From contig JBAJFG010000389.1 in the NCBI GenBank assembly GCA_037903475.1, positions 1,240,001 to 1,304,000 of the forward strand: a stretch of 64,000 bases of DNA, in the 5' to 3' direction. The notes beneath the pieces were generated by a model. The model was not told where the DNA came from, ran no database searches, and worked only from the letters and a program-made list of their open reading frames with translations. A program made the translations under genes and the position numbers. Within the stretch, counting starts at the first letter, position 1. Every line of letters starts with the position of its first letter. Positions 13,201-22,871 of this stretch are shown piece after piece. The DNA is from Ancylostoma caninum. Its lineage: Eukaryota > Nematoda > Chromadorea > Rhabditida > Ancylostomatidae.

Positions 13201-13659
13201 ATGGACTAAGTTAAGGTGTTTCTGATCCAGAGGCGGCTCATCGTCTTCTAGTTCCGAAAAACCCAACACACTGTCCGCACAGGAATCTGAAGTGCATAAA
13301 TAATTCGATAATAACGATAATAGCACAAGAAAAAGGGACAAAGAATGATTCATCATGTGACTACATCACTTCCCATTGTACTACTGTTATAAACACATAC
13401 TAGTATACGTAACAATGTTTAGCCCGAGCGCATATGAATAGCTCGCTCACATAGTAGTGAATGGCATGAGTGGGTATGGATCAACATGGATCAGTCCGGA
13501 TGGAAATGATCCTAGAGGTCAACGCAAACAACAGCAGAAGCGTCAAAAATACTGTTTGAGCTACAAGTGAAAACACATACCGGAATGAATGGAAAGTGCT
13601 TTTGCACTGCCGCCCATGCCCAGTATGCGCGCGTCATCTCCGGCGTCAAGTTCCGGCAT
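1835..13659 (-). CDS. SH3BP5/REI-family RAB-11 guanine-exchange factor homologue, 12 exons found
   Basis: Known members of this family (vertebrate SH3BP5, C. elegans REI-1/REI-2) are coiled-coil, V-shaped GEFs that activate RAB11 on endosomal or Golgi membranes. Exons read here, in gene order: 13581-13659, 13118-13286, 11843-11942, 10021-10164, 8922-9055, 8730-8829, 4105-4315, 3830-3976, 3212-3312, 2991-3145, 2218-2395, 1835-1936. The first six encode about 242 residues that follow the SH3BP5 helical core in order: ELEKLNIATDVINKLE, then ARPYYEAKVQ, then RFERATSLLAVAKQQVALTQ, then LNHHIQRVNEAEE, then KKSRTYFDQRLE. The last six (about 297 residues) are a Ser/Pro-rich low-complexity tail, as in the family, ending DNSSLPP-stop. 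All directly adjacent exons join in phase. The end of the helical core (the family's EIH-type segment) should lie between 8730 and 4315 and was not found, so the model is incomplete. Family assignment is from recognised motifs; the orthologue (rei-1 or rei-2) cannot be decided by eye. Confidence 0.85.
2218..2395 (-). CDS. SH3BP5-like gene, Ser-rich tail exon
   Basis: A strong acceptor (CTCTTTTTTTCAG) and a GTGGGC donor, phases 2 in and 0 out. It encodes MNSPSPSDVSYRTLPQG and SPSDSSEVSSLASVRTSG, then DDEALSGMLRSHSTLIQ. The Ser/Asp-rich composition resembles the SVASE...DD..S C-terminal region of SH3BP5. Confidence 0.7.
2991..3145 (-). CDS. SH3BP5-like gene, tail exon
   Basis: Acceptor GGATATTCAG (phase 0), donor GTGAGT (phase 2), 51 codons plus two nucleotides. 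It encodes DEVIGPVLCLMRANG and a Gly-rich stretch ending GGGERREPETTSS. An earlier GTGAGA donor would break phase with the next exon, which supports the longer form. Confidence 0.55.
3212..3312 (-). CDS. SH3BP5-like gene, PPPY-containing exon
   Basis: Acceptor CAAGTTTTGTAG, donor GTAAGTGTT. It encodes ARDPPANPPPYQPTAPPPYE followed by DDDGRYAINHET. Two PPPY motifs, the classical ligand of group-I WW domains such as those of NEDD4-type ubiquitin ligases, lie seven residues apart. Binding is inference from the motif. Confidence 0.7.
3830..3976 (-). CDS. SH3BP5-like gene, tail exon
   Basis: Acceptor AATGTTAACAG; phase 1 in matches the previous exon. It encodes SVELPNPEHDSSHMDL and a basic patch, HHTRGRRVDD. 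The 3' end is chosen at a weak donor, G|GTGATT, because it is the GT that keeps phase with the next exon before an in-frame stop. Confidence 0.5.
4105..4315 (-). CDS. SH3BP5-like gene, tail exon (Ser/Asn-rich)
   Basis: Acceptor GCTGTTGCAG at 4316, donor GTAAGT, phases 0 in and 1 out. It encodes a tail segment with LLASSDSLDGLYMEK and an Asn run (SNSLNNNNNSKGF). No conserved motif is visible. Support comes from splice sites, an open frame and phase continuity with the next exon. A downstream CAG near 4275 is an alternative acceptor. Confidence 0.55.
5420..5578. repeat. Small foldback (hairpin) repeat
   Basis: Arms of about 30 nt, GGGATTCATGAA...ATAACCAAGCAAAC on the left and its near-complement ending GTTCATGAATCC on the right, enclose roughly 90 nt. 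Not coding. A MITE-like origin is inference. Confidence 0.5.
7215..7255. repeat. (CT)n microsatellite
   Basis: An uninterrupted run of about 20 CT units inside an intron of the SH3BP5-like gene. Confidence 0.95.
8730..8829 (-). CDS. SH3BP5-like gene, exon 6
   Basis: Acceptor CGCTTCTTCAG, donor GTAATAG, phases 2 in and 0 out. It encodes SSIKKSRTYFDQRLEFTRVL then a coiled-coil stretch, matching the family's AI.KS+PYFE....Y...LE. The expected following segment (AK..Y..AL.NLE.IS.EIH) is absent from the next identified exon, so at least one phase-0 exon is missing from this reading. Confidence 0.88.
8922..9055 (-). CDS. SH3BP5-like gene, exon 5
   Basis: Acceptor CCTGTACAG, donor GTAACG, phases 0 in and 2 out. 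It encodes VLNHHIQRVNEAEEERLASG and a second half ending IRKMEKDQR. This matches the strongly conserved MLNHA.QRV.EAE hinge of SH3BP5, the most diagnostic motif seen in the gene. Confidence 0.9.
10021..10164 (-). CDS. SH3BP5-like gene, exon 4
   Basis: Acceptor CTGTTCCAG, donor GTAATC, 48 codons in phase 0. It encodes the helix with QRAAIRFERATSLLAVAKQQ, matching the family's ..A...F.RA...L..AK+....A pattern, then a loop with HPECLE before exon 5. Confidence 0.88.
10295..10400. repeat. Fragment of the ACCGAATAA palindromic repeat family
   Basis: Contains GGACCGAATAACAG and a run resembling the centre of the 55205 element (GAATATTCGATTTC, GGGAAATTCGGATGTT). It is a one-sided relic in an intron of the SH3BP5-like gene. 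Confidence 0.4.
10899..10940. repeat. Short perfect hairpin
   Basis: CGCGTTCACC and its reverse complement GGTGAACGCG are separated by about 20 nt within an intron. It could be a small foldback relic; no function is visible. Confidence 0.4.
11843..11942 (-). CDS. SH3BP5-like gene, exon 3
   Basis: Acceptor TTTAATTTCAG, donor GTAAGAG, phases 2 in and 0 out. It encodes REIQASWSEKLKELSKKYSS then AIAKARPYYEAKVQ, matching the family's KL.EL.KK...A.E.S+PY+EAR segment. Confidence 0.88.
12972..12993. repeat. (CAG)n trinucleotide run
   Basis: Seven CAG units, read as CTG on the minus (transcribed) strand, immediately downstream of a possible GTAAGT donor in intron 2 of the SH3BP5-like gene. Confidence 0.85.
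13118..13286 (-). CDS. SH3BP5-like gene, exon 2
   Basis: Acceptor TGCACTTCAG, donor GTAAGAG, phases 1 in and 2 out. It encodes an acidic stretch (ELEDDEPPLDQKH) followed by the first core helix, VHEELEKLNIATDVINKLEV. That matches the conserved ELEKLN..TD.IN..E pattern at the start of the SH3BP5 core. Confidence 0.88.
13581..13659 (-). CDS. SH3BP5-like gene, exon 1 (start codon)
   Basis: The ATG at 13659-13657 opens MPELDAGDDARILGMGGSAK and the exon ends in a GTATGT donor in phase 1, which fits exon 2 exactly. About 40 nt upstream on the minus strand, a TATTCTCTATAG stretch could be a trans-splice (spliced-leader) acceptor; that is inference. Acidic, unstructured N-terminus, as in SH3BP5. Confidence 0.75.
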
Positions 13660-16600
13660 TGAACGAACAAGTTGAAAGTGAAAGCTTGTGGCTATAGAGA
13701 ATAGACACGAGTAGGAAAATATTCAGAAGTAGTGAATTCGAGTATAGTATAGCTGTGAAGATGTCTTTCTAGGCTCTTCAAGAAAGAAGCATGGATAAAT
13801 TCTGAAAACATAAAAGGATAAAGTGCAGTGTGCTACAAGGGATCGACACAACACCCGAATCAATTCGGCGAGTGGCAGTGGGCGGTGGATCAGAAAACAG
13901 AAAAAACAGCTCAACTCACGTCAAGGATCACACGACACAACGACAAAACATATGCGATAACATATGAGAAAACAAACCATATTGTTGAGAGTTCTTCTCG
14001 CGAACGTTACGACTCGCATCAACAACAGAAAACAAGAGGAAGAAAACAAGAAGATGAACGAAATCAATCCAAACGAGTCAATACGAAGACGGAACAGCAG
14101 CAGCAGCAGCTGGCAATTCTGGTAGTCAACGAGACGAATGTGCTCTTATTAATTTGATCGATAAGTATGCGGAACGTGTGCGTGTGTGAGTGAGAGAGGA
14201 GTGAGGAGGAGCGAGGACACACCGCGATTCACACATGCTCTCCTCTCACGTGGGCGCGACGACCTCCGTGAGACTGGAAACGCGCATGTCGCCGCGCGGC
14301 CACCCAGTCGTCCTCGGTCGGTGGGCGACGAAGGGGGGGGGGGGCGGTGCTATCGCTGCGCCGCACCCGCGACCAATTACTGCCGCCCTCGCCGCACCAA
14401 CAATGCCCTGCGGACTGCGCGACCTCAAAGATCTCCTAGTCACACCAGACCACACACGCACATGGACCTCACACTAAGCGGATTTGTCGGGTGTCGGGCA
14501 GGATCTCAGCAGGTGCTGGGTCAAGTCGGAATATGTAAAATCACTACAAGTTACTACTTCGTGCTCTTTCACCTTGTACAGGTCACTCTTCATTGGTTCT
14601 TTGTGCACGAATCTGGGTTTGCAAGTCTCATAGGAAAAAGGCAACCTAAAATATTCAAAGGCGAAGTGATAGGAAGTCTATCTCACTAAGAGGCTTCAAC
14701 TGCGTCTATCTATGAGGAATGCTGGGCGCTATGATAAAATTCTTCGGAATTTCCTACGCATACCCCTAGTGTGAAAGATATCTTCGCTGTCCTTCAATTC
14801 TGGGTGACTGTCACTTCCCAAGAAAACTTGGATAAATTTGGTAGGAACGGAAGGGAGCTTTTTTATCTGTTTTATTGGATAAAGCAAGGATTTAAGGAAG
14901 AAAGAGGCTCCGATGGAGAGTAGGCTAGGCTCAGATTCACCCTAAGGTGTAATCAAGGTATTCTTAATTGCGACTACCGGTAAATAGCGTCCTGAGGAGT
15001 ATATAAGGTAATTCTAATTGTGACTGCCGGAAAATAACACCTGAAACGGAGCTCGGACTGCGAACTAAACTAATTTTTGCTTGTTTCGACATCCTTTGAT
15101 ACCCTGCCAAGGCTAAACCGACCATTGAGCGACCACTCATTCGAAATTTTGTTTATATTTTCACTTTCAGGATGAACGTACATGCACATGCAATGTACTT
15201 GTGTTTACATAAAACTAGCGGTTATTCTAAAGTACTGTTGTCGATGACGTTCTATGGTATTCTATTCGATTCGCATGGCCGACTTGAAATTCAATTCACG
15301 TGTTATTGAGCTAAATTGTATTTTCCAGACATGTACATGGATTGGACTTTTTTTGGAAAGGTGGAGAATTTTGAAATTATGTAATTCATCAAAAAACAAC
15401 TGTGCAGCAAAACACGTTTGGGTTTCAAAAGCTTATCTAGTTTTTACACGACCAATTAAATCTAGAGAGACGGATGTATGATAGATTTCGCAAGGGATTG
15501 AAAAAGTAATGAGTTTGACAAAGCGCACTAAAATTGAAGTGTATGCATTCCAAATTGAGGGTGGTCCTAAGCTGATTCCTACCTTAGTGTTCCAGGAGCT
15601 GCAAACACGTTTTCATCATTTTCTGTTTTACGTATTCTCTGCTTATTCACTCGTCACATGATAACAGGACCTTTGGGGAAGGAAGAACTGCCAAGCCAGT
15701 TCGATAAAAATCAGTTACCAATCAAATTGAGAAGACCCCCTAAAATTTGCAATTTTTACAAAGAGAACGCATAATTTTCCGGCAATGAACGTTATAAGAC
15801 TTTCACCCAAATGCTGGGAAAATTTGTGAGGAAAATGAGAGGAATCTGCCGGAAATTTGCGATTTTCCGGAAATAGACACAGTTTACAAAGAACTCTTCC
15901 GGGGACTACTTGTCTGAATCACTAGAAAAGGAAATTAATTCCTTGAATGCAAGGAATCAACGATTAGTAAGTATCCTTAACGTGACAGGAAGAACAAGAG
16001 GCCGATGGGAAAGTGGTGCCGTATAGTGCAGATAGGCGCGCTTGGTGTAATCAAATTTCAGAAAAACAAGCCTTTCAGAACGTTGTTTTCTACTGACTTT
16101 TGGGAAAAACTTCTGCCTATTATGTTAATCCCGAATATTCGTAGACCGTAGAGGGGCGCAAAACTGTGGCGCCATTCAAATTGACACTTTTATAGAGAAG
16201 TGGAAGGGTTTCCGCGGGGAGATTTTTTACCTTTTTTTGTTGGGGAAAGCTCCCACATGCCCTAATGAGGGATTTCACGATTTGAAAAAAAGTTTCATGC
16301 AGAGTAACGGAACGGTCATGATGAAAAAATGTACATTTTTATACGTGAAGCCGCAGTGGAATGCGATAAAAGCATAGAGATTATGAGAACCGGATGTTTT
16401 TGCACGATATCAGATCCAATGGAATTCGCTGTGAACTGATATCTCCACATATTGAACGTTTCCAAGAGTCGTGCAAGTCGTACAACTTGCAAACTTACGA
16501 CCTAACATGCACGGACATTTCTGGCGAATATTGTCTAGACTGGCCACGGTAAACAGACCGGGAAGACACATGATACGACCATGTCGATGTCTTTGTGCCA
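13660..16600. promoter_or_regulatory. 5' flank of the SH3BP5-like gene; probable promoter side, no other gene seen
   Basis: Directly upstream of the start codon. 14180-14480 is clearly GC-rich compared with its AT-rich flanks, with a G run at 14333-14345, and is open in several frames because of composition rather than coding. An imperfect tandem duplication of about 50 bp with TGCGACTACCGG / TGTGACTGCCGG units lies at 14950-15050. The promoter role is inference from position only. Confidence 0.3.
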
Positions 16601-18095
16601 TCATAAATTCGTATATGTGACCGGTGAGTCAGAAAGTGAGGAATAGTGAGAGCTACAATGACAGAGGATGAGAAAAGAAAGCTCATGGGAGAAAATAGAA
16701 ATCCATCGCTGACATTGGAAGAAGCAAGTCCTAGTGGAATCAGAGAATAATTCATTGGAATCCAAAGAAGTGAATGGGATGTCACGAGGATTCTCACCAT
16801 CAGGGATACTGCAAAGAAAAAAAGTAATAGAGCAATAACGATGAGAATAAAGTAGCCCTCTTTGGCTCATTAAATACAATCCAATGGCCATAACCCAGTT
16901 TCGAGACTGGCAGTCATATCGATAGTGCAATATCTCCTGTGCCCTTATCAGTCATCTTGGGAATTTGTTAAATGTCGTCTAACCAGAAACCCGCCATGAC
17001 GACCTTAGAGCAAAAGAACCAAAGACTGAATACTGTAACCTAAGGTATTGCTGTTTATTGCATAGGAAATCCATGTGAATATATAACAACGGAGTAGCTG
17101 TGTAACAATCTGCCAAGTACAACCTGAGGTAGGAGGTCGCAAGTGATAGAATAAAGAATGGAAACAAAAGGGAAAACTAAAAGTACTGCAACTAACGATG
17201 TAACTGTAACATATGCGATATGCTCATGAATTTACGTCGTTTATGTGTGGAATAATTTGCCTTTTCCTAATCCTTATGAATTCCACCCACCCCCCCCCTC
17301 TCCCCAGGTTAAAGTGTTTTTATGGGCAAAGTATGAATTTTCCTAAATAAGTGCAGAAAAAAAATTATCTCGAAATTATCTCAACCTCACGCGGAAAATA
17401 AAGTGTTCAAGAAATTTTTCATGCTTGTTAGCTAATGAAAACCGAATAGTTCAGTTGAATCGTTTAATAACTGGGAAACAATTCGAGCGCTCGAATACTC
17501 GACGAACAGAAAGTCCTACAGTATTTTTTATCTTATCTCCTCTAGTGCTGTACAGTTATGGATCTTATTCGAATATTCGAATTTTTGTTTTAGTCGAAAT
17601 CGAGTATTCAAATTCGATGATAACAAGCATGTTATTCGACCTTAATTATAGCTTCTAGACGACATTAACCGGAAAATCCATCTCAACCGACGAGCAATGC
17701 TGAAATCCCCGACTAAACATGACATGCGCCTCCATTTTACAACTAATTTACGTCACAGAATTGTCGAGATCGTCAAACAACGTCGCGAATAAGCCTAAAC
17801 ATGGAATATTCCGGCAATGCGCGCCTGTTATGTACGTCATGCGTGACGTATTGTCACTGAAACGGAGATTGTATCGCGGTAAGAATGCCTGTTATTATGG
17901 AAATACGTCATAAGACACGAACACTTACGATTTAATGCAAAGGCGTTTCGTCAAGCGACGACACATTTTTCCTGGAACAACGTGGATTCCAAGGAATTTG
18001 TCGCAGCAAAATGGACGAGACGACTCGTCTGCGTTTATTAGATTTGGGCGCAATTCGTCCTTGTACGTCCCAATTCGGAGCCCCCGCCGAATCAT
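16601..18095 (-). CDS. Uncertain two-exon frame, unknown product
   Basis: Exon A (18095 to 17929) opens with ATG, encodes MIRRGLRIGTYKDELRPNL and a Cys-containing stretch (PFCCDKFLGI, GKMCRRLTKRLC), uses many C/G-ending codons and ends in a perfect GTAAGT donor in phase 2. Exon B (16808 to 16601) follows a TTTTTCTTTGCAG acceptor and continues in the matching phase (IPDGENPRDIPFTSLDSNEL...) to a TGA. I recognise no family. The opposite strand of exon A is also open, and chance phase agreement is one in three, so this could be spurious. Confidence 0.22.
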
Positions 18096-18680
18096 AGATC
18101 ATCACATCACGGTGGAAAGTAACATAACGATTCTGTGCGAATGCCGCCTACGCGGCTCTACTACAGTAACCAATAACAAGTAAATATATATACGACTATA
18201 AAGGAGAGGAATAGAAATAGCGAAGGAAAGGAATGCATCAGCGAAATTCCGAGGCAGATGAAATCCAGGATATTTGTTTAACCATGTGGCGATTTCAGCG
18301 ACGACGACGTTTTGCGTGCCTGAGGACTGGCCCGGAAACTGGAACTCCATGACAAGGAACGACGAAAAAACAGCAAACACGTCGCGTGCGACGTGTGGTA
18401 AGCAGCGAATAGCGCACCCCTGACGCATGTGAAACGTCGTCTCGCGCAAGAACAGGAAGGAACAATTGGACATATGGAGCCCGGCTGTGTGACGTCGCCG
18501 GCCCTGGCTACGACGCTGACGTCATCCTGCGGTTTTTCGACGCAGACGCTGCTTGTTCACTGCTTATTCTCTATTAAATACAGGCAATTTCAGTGGGAGT
18601 GAGAAACGAGATAATTAGCATTTGTATTCCTGGATGCTCCAGGAATTTCAATGTTTTTTAGAGTCCAACATCCGATGACG
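17750..18680. promoter_or_regulatory. Cluster of CRE-like TGACGTCA/ACGTCA sites
   Basis: Sites seen: ACGTCA at 17750; the inverted pair TACGTCATGCGTGACGTA at 17833-17850; TACGTCA at 17904; TGACGTC at 18490; a full palindromic CRE, TGACGTCA, at 18517-18524; TGACG at 18675. The interval is richer in CpG and GC than its flanks. Such sites bind bZIP factors of the CREB/ATF type. A promoter or enhancer role is inference. Confidence 0.35.
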
Positions 18681-19321
18681 TTCGTCTACGCCTCCATTTC
18701 CTTTTATCCTTGGTACTAATGTACTTTCTCGAACGAAGATGAACGGGAAATTGGGCGAATGACGCTGGTACAAATATTTAGGCCACCGAAGAACACGCAA
18801 CCTCATCAATTATGGCTCTGCTTCTTGAATAAGTCATTCGGCTGGAGGCAAAGTCAGCGGAGACCAGGATTTTGCAAGAGATCCAGGATGGCTTGTGGAA
18901 TAACTTCCATGTACACATCCTTTTCAGAACATCTCGACTTGACGTCTTAATATCATTACCTTGTACTGCTGTATGTCACAGGCTGATATGTGGGCAGGAT
19001 TTTAGCACCTTTCCATGGTTTCTCAGTCAATCATCCCGTGGATTTTGACCTTAAATTAATTTTAAGCACTTTTTAATGTTTATTTTCGATTTCGTGAACT
19101 CATTCAGATAACAATCTGTGAGGCATAGCAGTGTACGTTAATATGAATTAGTGATATGCTTGCCGAGTTGAGTCGTTCTCCGAGAATGATTGGGCTTTTT
19201 GATTTCTGGTCTTTGATTTGTTTTGTTACATTACCCACGAGACTGAAACAGGAAAAGACCCGCTGAAACAACAGAACAAAGTATCGTTAGTAATATAACT
19301 TCTTCCTTTTCTTTCTATCCC

Positions 19322-19323
<2 letters not shown>

Positions 19324-19383
<60 letters not shown>
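19324..19383. repeat. (AT)n microsatellite
   Basis: About 30 uninterrupted AT units. Confidence 0.95.
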
Positions 19384-19385
<2 letters not shown>

Positions 19386-19734
19386 TCACGCTTCTGATCA
19401 GCTATTCGCTGTCAACGTTCATTTTTTGGTTTGTTACACACATATGCACAGCTTAAAGTAGCTTCCTGGTGCAAGCGGCACGATGTAAACAAATGACCAA
19501 ATATGTATAATATCCCAATAAGATGGATATAATTACACAACTTTCCTTACTTTACTTAGTTGACAGTTCTCCGGTTGTTCAAGTGAAGAGCCTTCAATTT
19601 CTTCATTCATGTTAGTTTTCAGCAATATCGCCGTCTTCAGACCTTAATACTAACAATCATTTGCCACCTCACCACCAATAGAAAAGATTCAGCACAGGAA
19701 TTACGGAAATGATGTTTAGTTGATAAAAATGGCC

Positions 19735-20300
19735 TTTTTTAACTTTTTTATCGACTAGATCGAAGCAGGAAGGATGACAATCACGGAAAAGGGAACCATA
19801 CCGCCTGAGAGCACAAACCTCCCAGTGATTAAGACTGAGAAAAAATCAGCACCTCAACCGGCTAGATCTCCTGCGGTCCATGTCCAACTACAACCCGAGC
19901 AAAACGAAATTTTAGGTGAAAATTTTCGCACGTTCGTACTGCCATTCCTACGCAGTCCTGCAAGCCGATAAGAAGCCATTCTATGGAACTCAACTAACTG
20001 TGTTTTACCCCAAAGTCCAGGTCTTTAAATTAAAGAGAAAAGATTCAGCACGAGAATTACGGAGATGAGGTTTCGTAGATAAAAATGGCCTTTTTTTACA
20101 TGTTTTTATCGACGGAGTTGAATGGCGGTGGAGGCAGCTGCGGAAAAAGGAGCAGCACAGCTCGAAAGCGCAAACCTTCGAGTATTCAAAATGAAAAAAA
20201 AATCGGTGCTTCGATGGGCTAGATCTTCTGCATGGGTGTTCGACTATAACCATGCATCGGAGCGAGCCAAAATTTTAGGTGAAAAAAAAACCAGAATTGA
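19735..20300. repeat. Imperfect direct duplication of about 200 bp
   Basis: Two copies, about 19683-19915 and 20035-20282, share GAAAAGATTCAGCACAGGAA / GAAAAGATTCAGCACGAGAA, TTACGGAAATGA / TTACGGAGATGA, GATAAAAATGGCCTTTTTT, TTTTTATCGAC, and later CAAACCT and AAAATTTTAGGTGAAAA-type ends. They carry no intact protein frame. Tandem duplication of a dispersed repeat is the simplest reading. Confidence 0.55.
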
Positions 20301-22398
20301 ACCAAGGCTTTGGAGAATCTCCAAGATATCAACAGCCCAGCCCTCATGCTGTGCAAATTTTAGCAACTAAGATACATCGAACCAAGTATGTAACGTGCGT
20401 ACGCATCGTTCTAAGACTCATGCTCGCAATAAACTGGCAGTAAACTAGGGACCTGTTCGTGTCGTACAATCTCTTTAACAATGGAGCTATGTACGAAATT
20501 GTCTCCACGACAGATCCGGATAGGGAAGCCTGTTAGGAATTGTAGGAACTCGGCGTACTATAGAAAATCGTTGCGAGAATGGTTCGGTCTGCCAGGAAAA
20601 ACGGATATAAACGATATCGCGCAATTCACGCAACATAAAGCACAGGGAACCAGATTCTGGCTGCGCTTTTTTTTTTCGAAATTTCGGGAAGTTACTGGAA
20701 TGGTATACGTATTATAAGCTATACCAGTTGCCGTCAAATGCTTGCAAATGAATTGAAATGTTCTGAAGGTGTCAGAGTGTGATGAGAGGGAAAAATTCAA
20801 ATATTTGGTAACCTTCGTGTTGATTAAAATCCGATTTCCCTGGAGTAAGTACGTATTTCAGGATCTAAGTCAAGAACTGAGTTCTGGAATTAAAAAAAAA
20901 GAAAAAATCAAAGAAGACAAGCACCAAAGAAGAAGTTAAATATGTATGAGGTAATAGAAATAATTTTGGAGATGTGAGAAGATTTTCTATAATTTACTCT
21001 TGGTTTTTTTACAACTCCCTCCGAAATTTTAATTACGCGTGGTCGACGATTCCAAACGTATCATTCAATTCCTATCCCCCTATCCTGAAGTTTCAAATAA
21101 GGCTGTTTCTGCGATGTAATTTCCTCCAAAAACTAACGAGACAGCAGCAAAGACTTGGAATATCGTTGGGAGAGTTTTTTTTTCAAAAAATTGCCATGGG
21201 AGCCGAGTCCACCAACAGTTAAAAAGAAACCTAAAATACGAAAAAAATCCTATATCCAGCTAATCGGCCACGAGATAGACGATACGGATGAGATTTTCGA
21301 CTATCAACAAGTCGAAATTGATGGCGATCAGCTAATAAGCAGATCCAGATTGCGAGGACAATATCGCACAATCCTGCGTTTTTTCCCACACTTCTCAGAT
21401 CTTGGAGGAGTTTTTGGGCTTTGCTAGCAAACCACTATTGAAATCTTCCTAGAGATAGAGGATACTAAGCTAGGAGATAATGGTTTCCCTGCGATTCACA
21501 CATTGTAATGAGGGCAGGGTTTTGCGTGGACAAGTAGAAGTGAGCAGATTTCGCAATGTCACAACATTGACGTCTGGTTAGGTTCCGGAGAAAGACCATT
21601 AGGCCTTGATGAGACAGAATTCAAAAGCAGTTAGTCGTCCACCTGCTGCAGGCGCTTGAGCCGATCGGGCGATATATGCATATACAGTGCGTATCATAAT
21701 TATAGACGCACCCCCAAAATGACGATATCTTTGCTTCAAACAAACTTTTTACAGAAGTTATGGCCACCAATCGAATCAGCATGTGCGAATACCCTAGTTT
21801 ACGAAGTTTTAGTCAGAAACGTCGAAGAGCAAGACTTTTCCGGCAGCTGACCCTTCTTTGGACCGTATCATAATTATAGACGCACCTTGAATAAAAAATA
21901 AAAATTCCACATCTTTTGGAGAAAAAATCCCGTTTCAATAGCGCAATGAGTAGCCGTAAGTGTGCTATGAATAAACGCAAGATGCCACGAGGATTGATGC
22001 TTTCTGAGGCCGAGCAGGAGCGGATACGAGCACTACACGCCGCAGGACTGAGCAACCGCAGGATCGCCGAGCAACTTGGCCGCTCTTCGAGGACGATCGA
22101 CCGATTCGTGAAGGATATGGACGCCTACGGGGAGAAGAAGAGATCTGGAAGGCCTAGGAAGCTGTCTCAGCAGGACGAACGTCGTATAGGGCGGCTCGTT
22201 TCGAACAGCATGATCTCCACCAACCAAGTTCGAGCCGCTCTATCGACTCCTGTGTCTAGGATGACGGTCTGCAGGTCGATAAATCGGAACAGCAACATCG
22301 TCCGTTGTCGTCTTCGGCCCGCTCCTAACCTTACCGACGCTCACAAGGCTGCCCGGATCGAGTTCGCTAAAAAGAATATGGCGACGGACTGGTCAAAG

Positions 22399-22446
22399 GT
22401 ATGGGAAAAATTCCCGAGACTTCCAGGAACTCATTTGGGTGTTCAG
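22399..22446 (+). other. Probable 48-nt intron inside the transposase gene
   Basis: It begins GTATGG after DWSK and ends GTGTTCAG before VIFSDEKKFN. Known Tc3-type proteins run straight from WSKV to FSDEKKF, so the 16 extra residues look like an unspliced intron. It is a multiple of three with no stop, so the frame stays open either way. Confidence 0.7.
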
Positions 22447-22811
22447 GTGATCTTTTCTGATGAGAAGAAGTTCAATCTCGATGGGCCAGACGGATACGCA
22501 TATTATTGGAGGGACCTCCGGAAGGAGCCGAGGTACTTCAGCAAGCGGAATTTCGGAGGCGGCACGGTGATGGTCTGGGGCGGCTTCTACCAGGGAGGGA
22601 CGCTCGAGTTCGCCTTCATCTCTACCCACATGAACTCCGCCGACTACCAGGATATGCTGCGCATCCATCTTCTGCCATTCCTCGCCGACCACAGCGAGGA
22701 GAGCTTCACTTTTCAGCAAGATAATGCCGCTATCCATGTCAGTCGCTCTGCAAAAGAGTGGTTCATGCGGCACGATGTGGCAGTTATGGACTGGCCTGCC
22801 TGCTCCCCTGA

Positions 22812-22871
22812 CGAGCGTCCCTCCCTGGTAGAAGCCGCCCCAGACCATCACCGTGCCGCCTCCGAAATTCC
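22812..22871. repeat. 60-bp inverted copy of transposase sequence inserted in the same gene
   Basis: 22812-22871 is an exact reverse complement of 22547-22606 (the GGGTVMVWGGF coding segment), about 205 bp away. It replaces the normal short junction between SPD and NPMENLWG, with a net gain of about 56 nt and a frameshift. Confidence 0.93.

Larger units (their letters stand above)
18681..21684. other. Intergenic stretch, no gene seen
   Basis: AT-rich with an AT microsatellite at 19324. Two related segments near 19740-19920 and 20090-20290 share the pattern cggcctttttt(a)n...TTTTTATCGAC...ggaggcag/ggaaaaggga...AGCACAACCT, so they look like an imperfect direct duplication of about 200 bp, probably a repeat fragment. 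No convincing exon. Confidence 0.4.

Noticed and set aside
14186..14689. 167-codon open frame in GC-rich sequence on the plus strand
   Set aside because: Three frames are open together here because of GC-rich composition; no domain, no splice context, and it contains a long G run.
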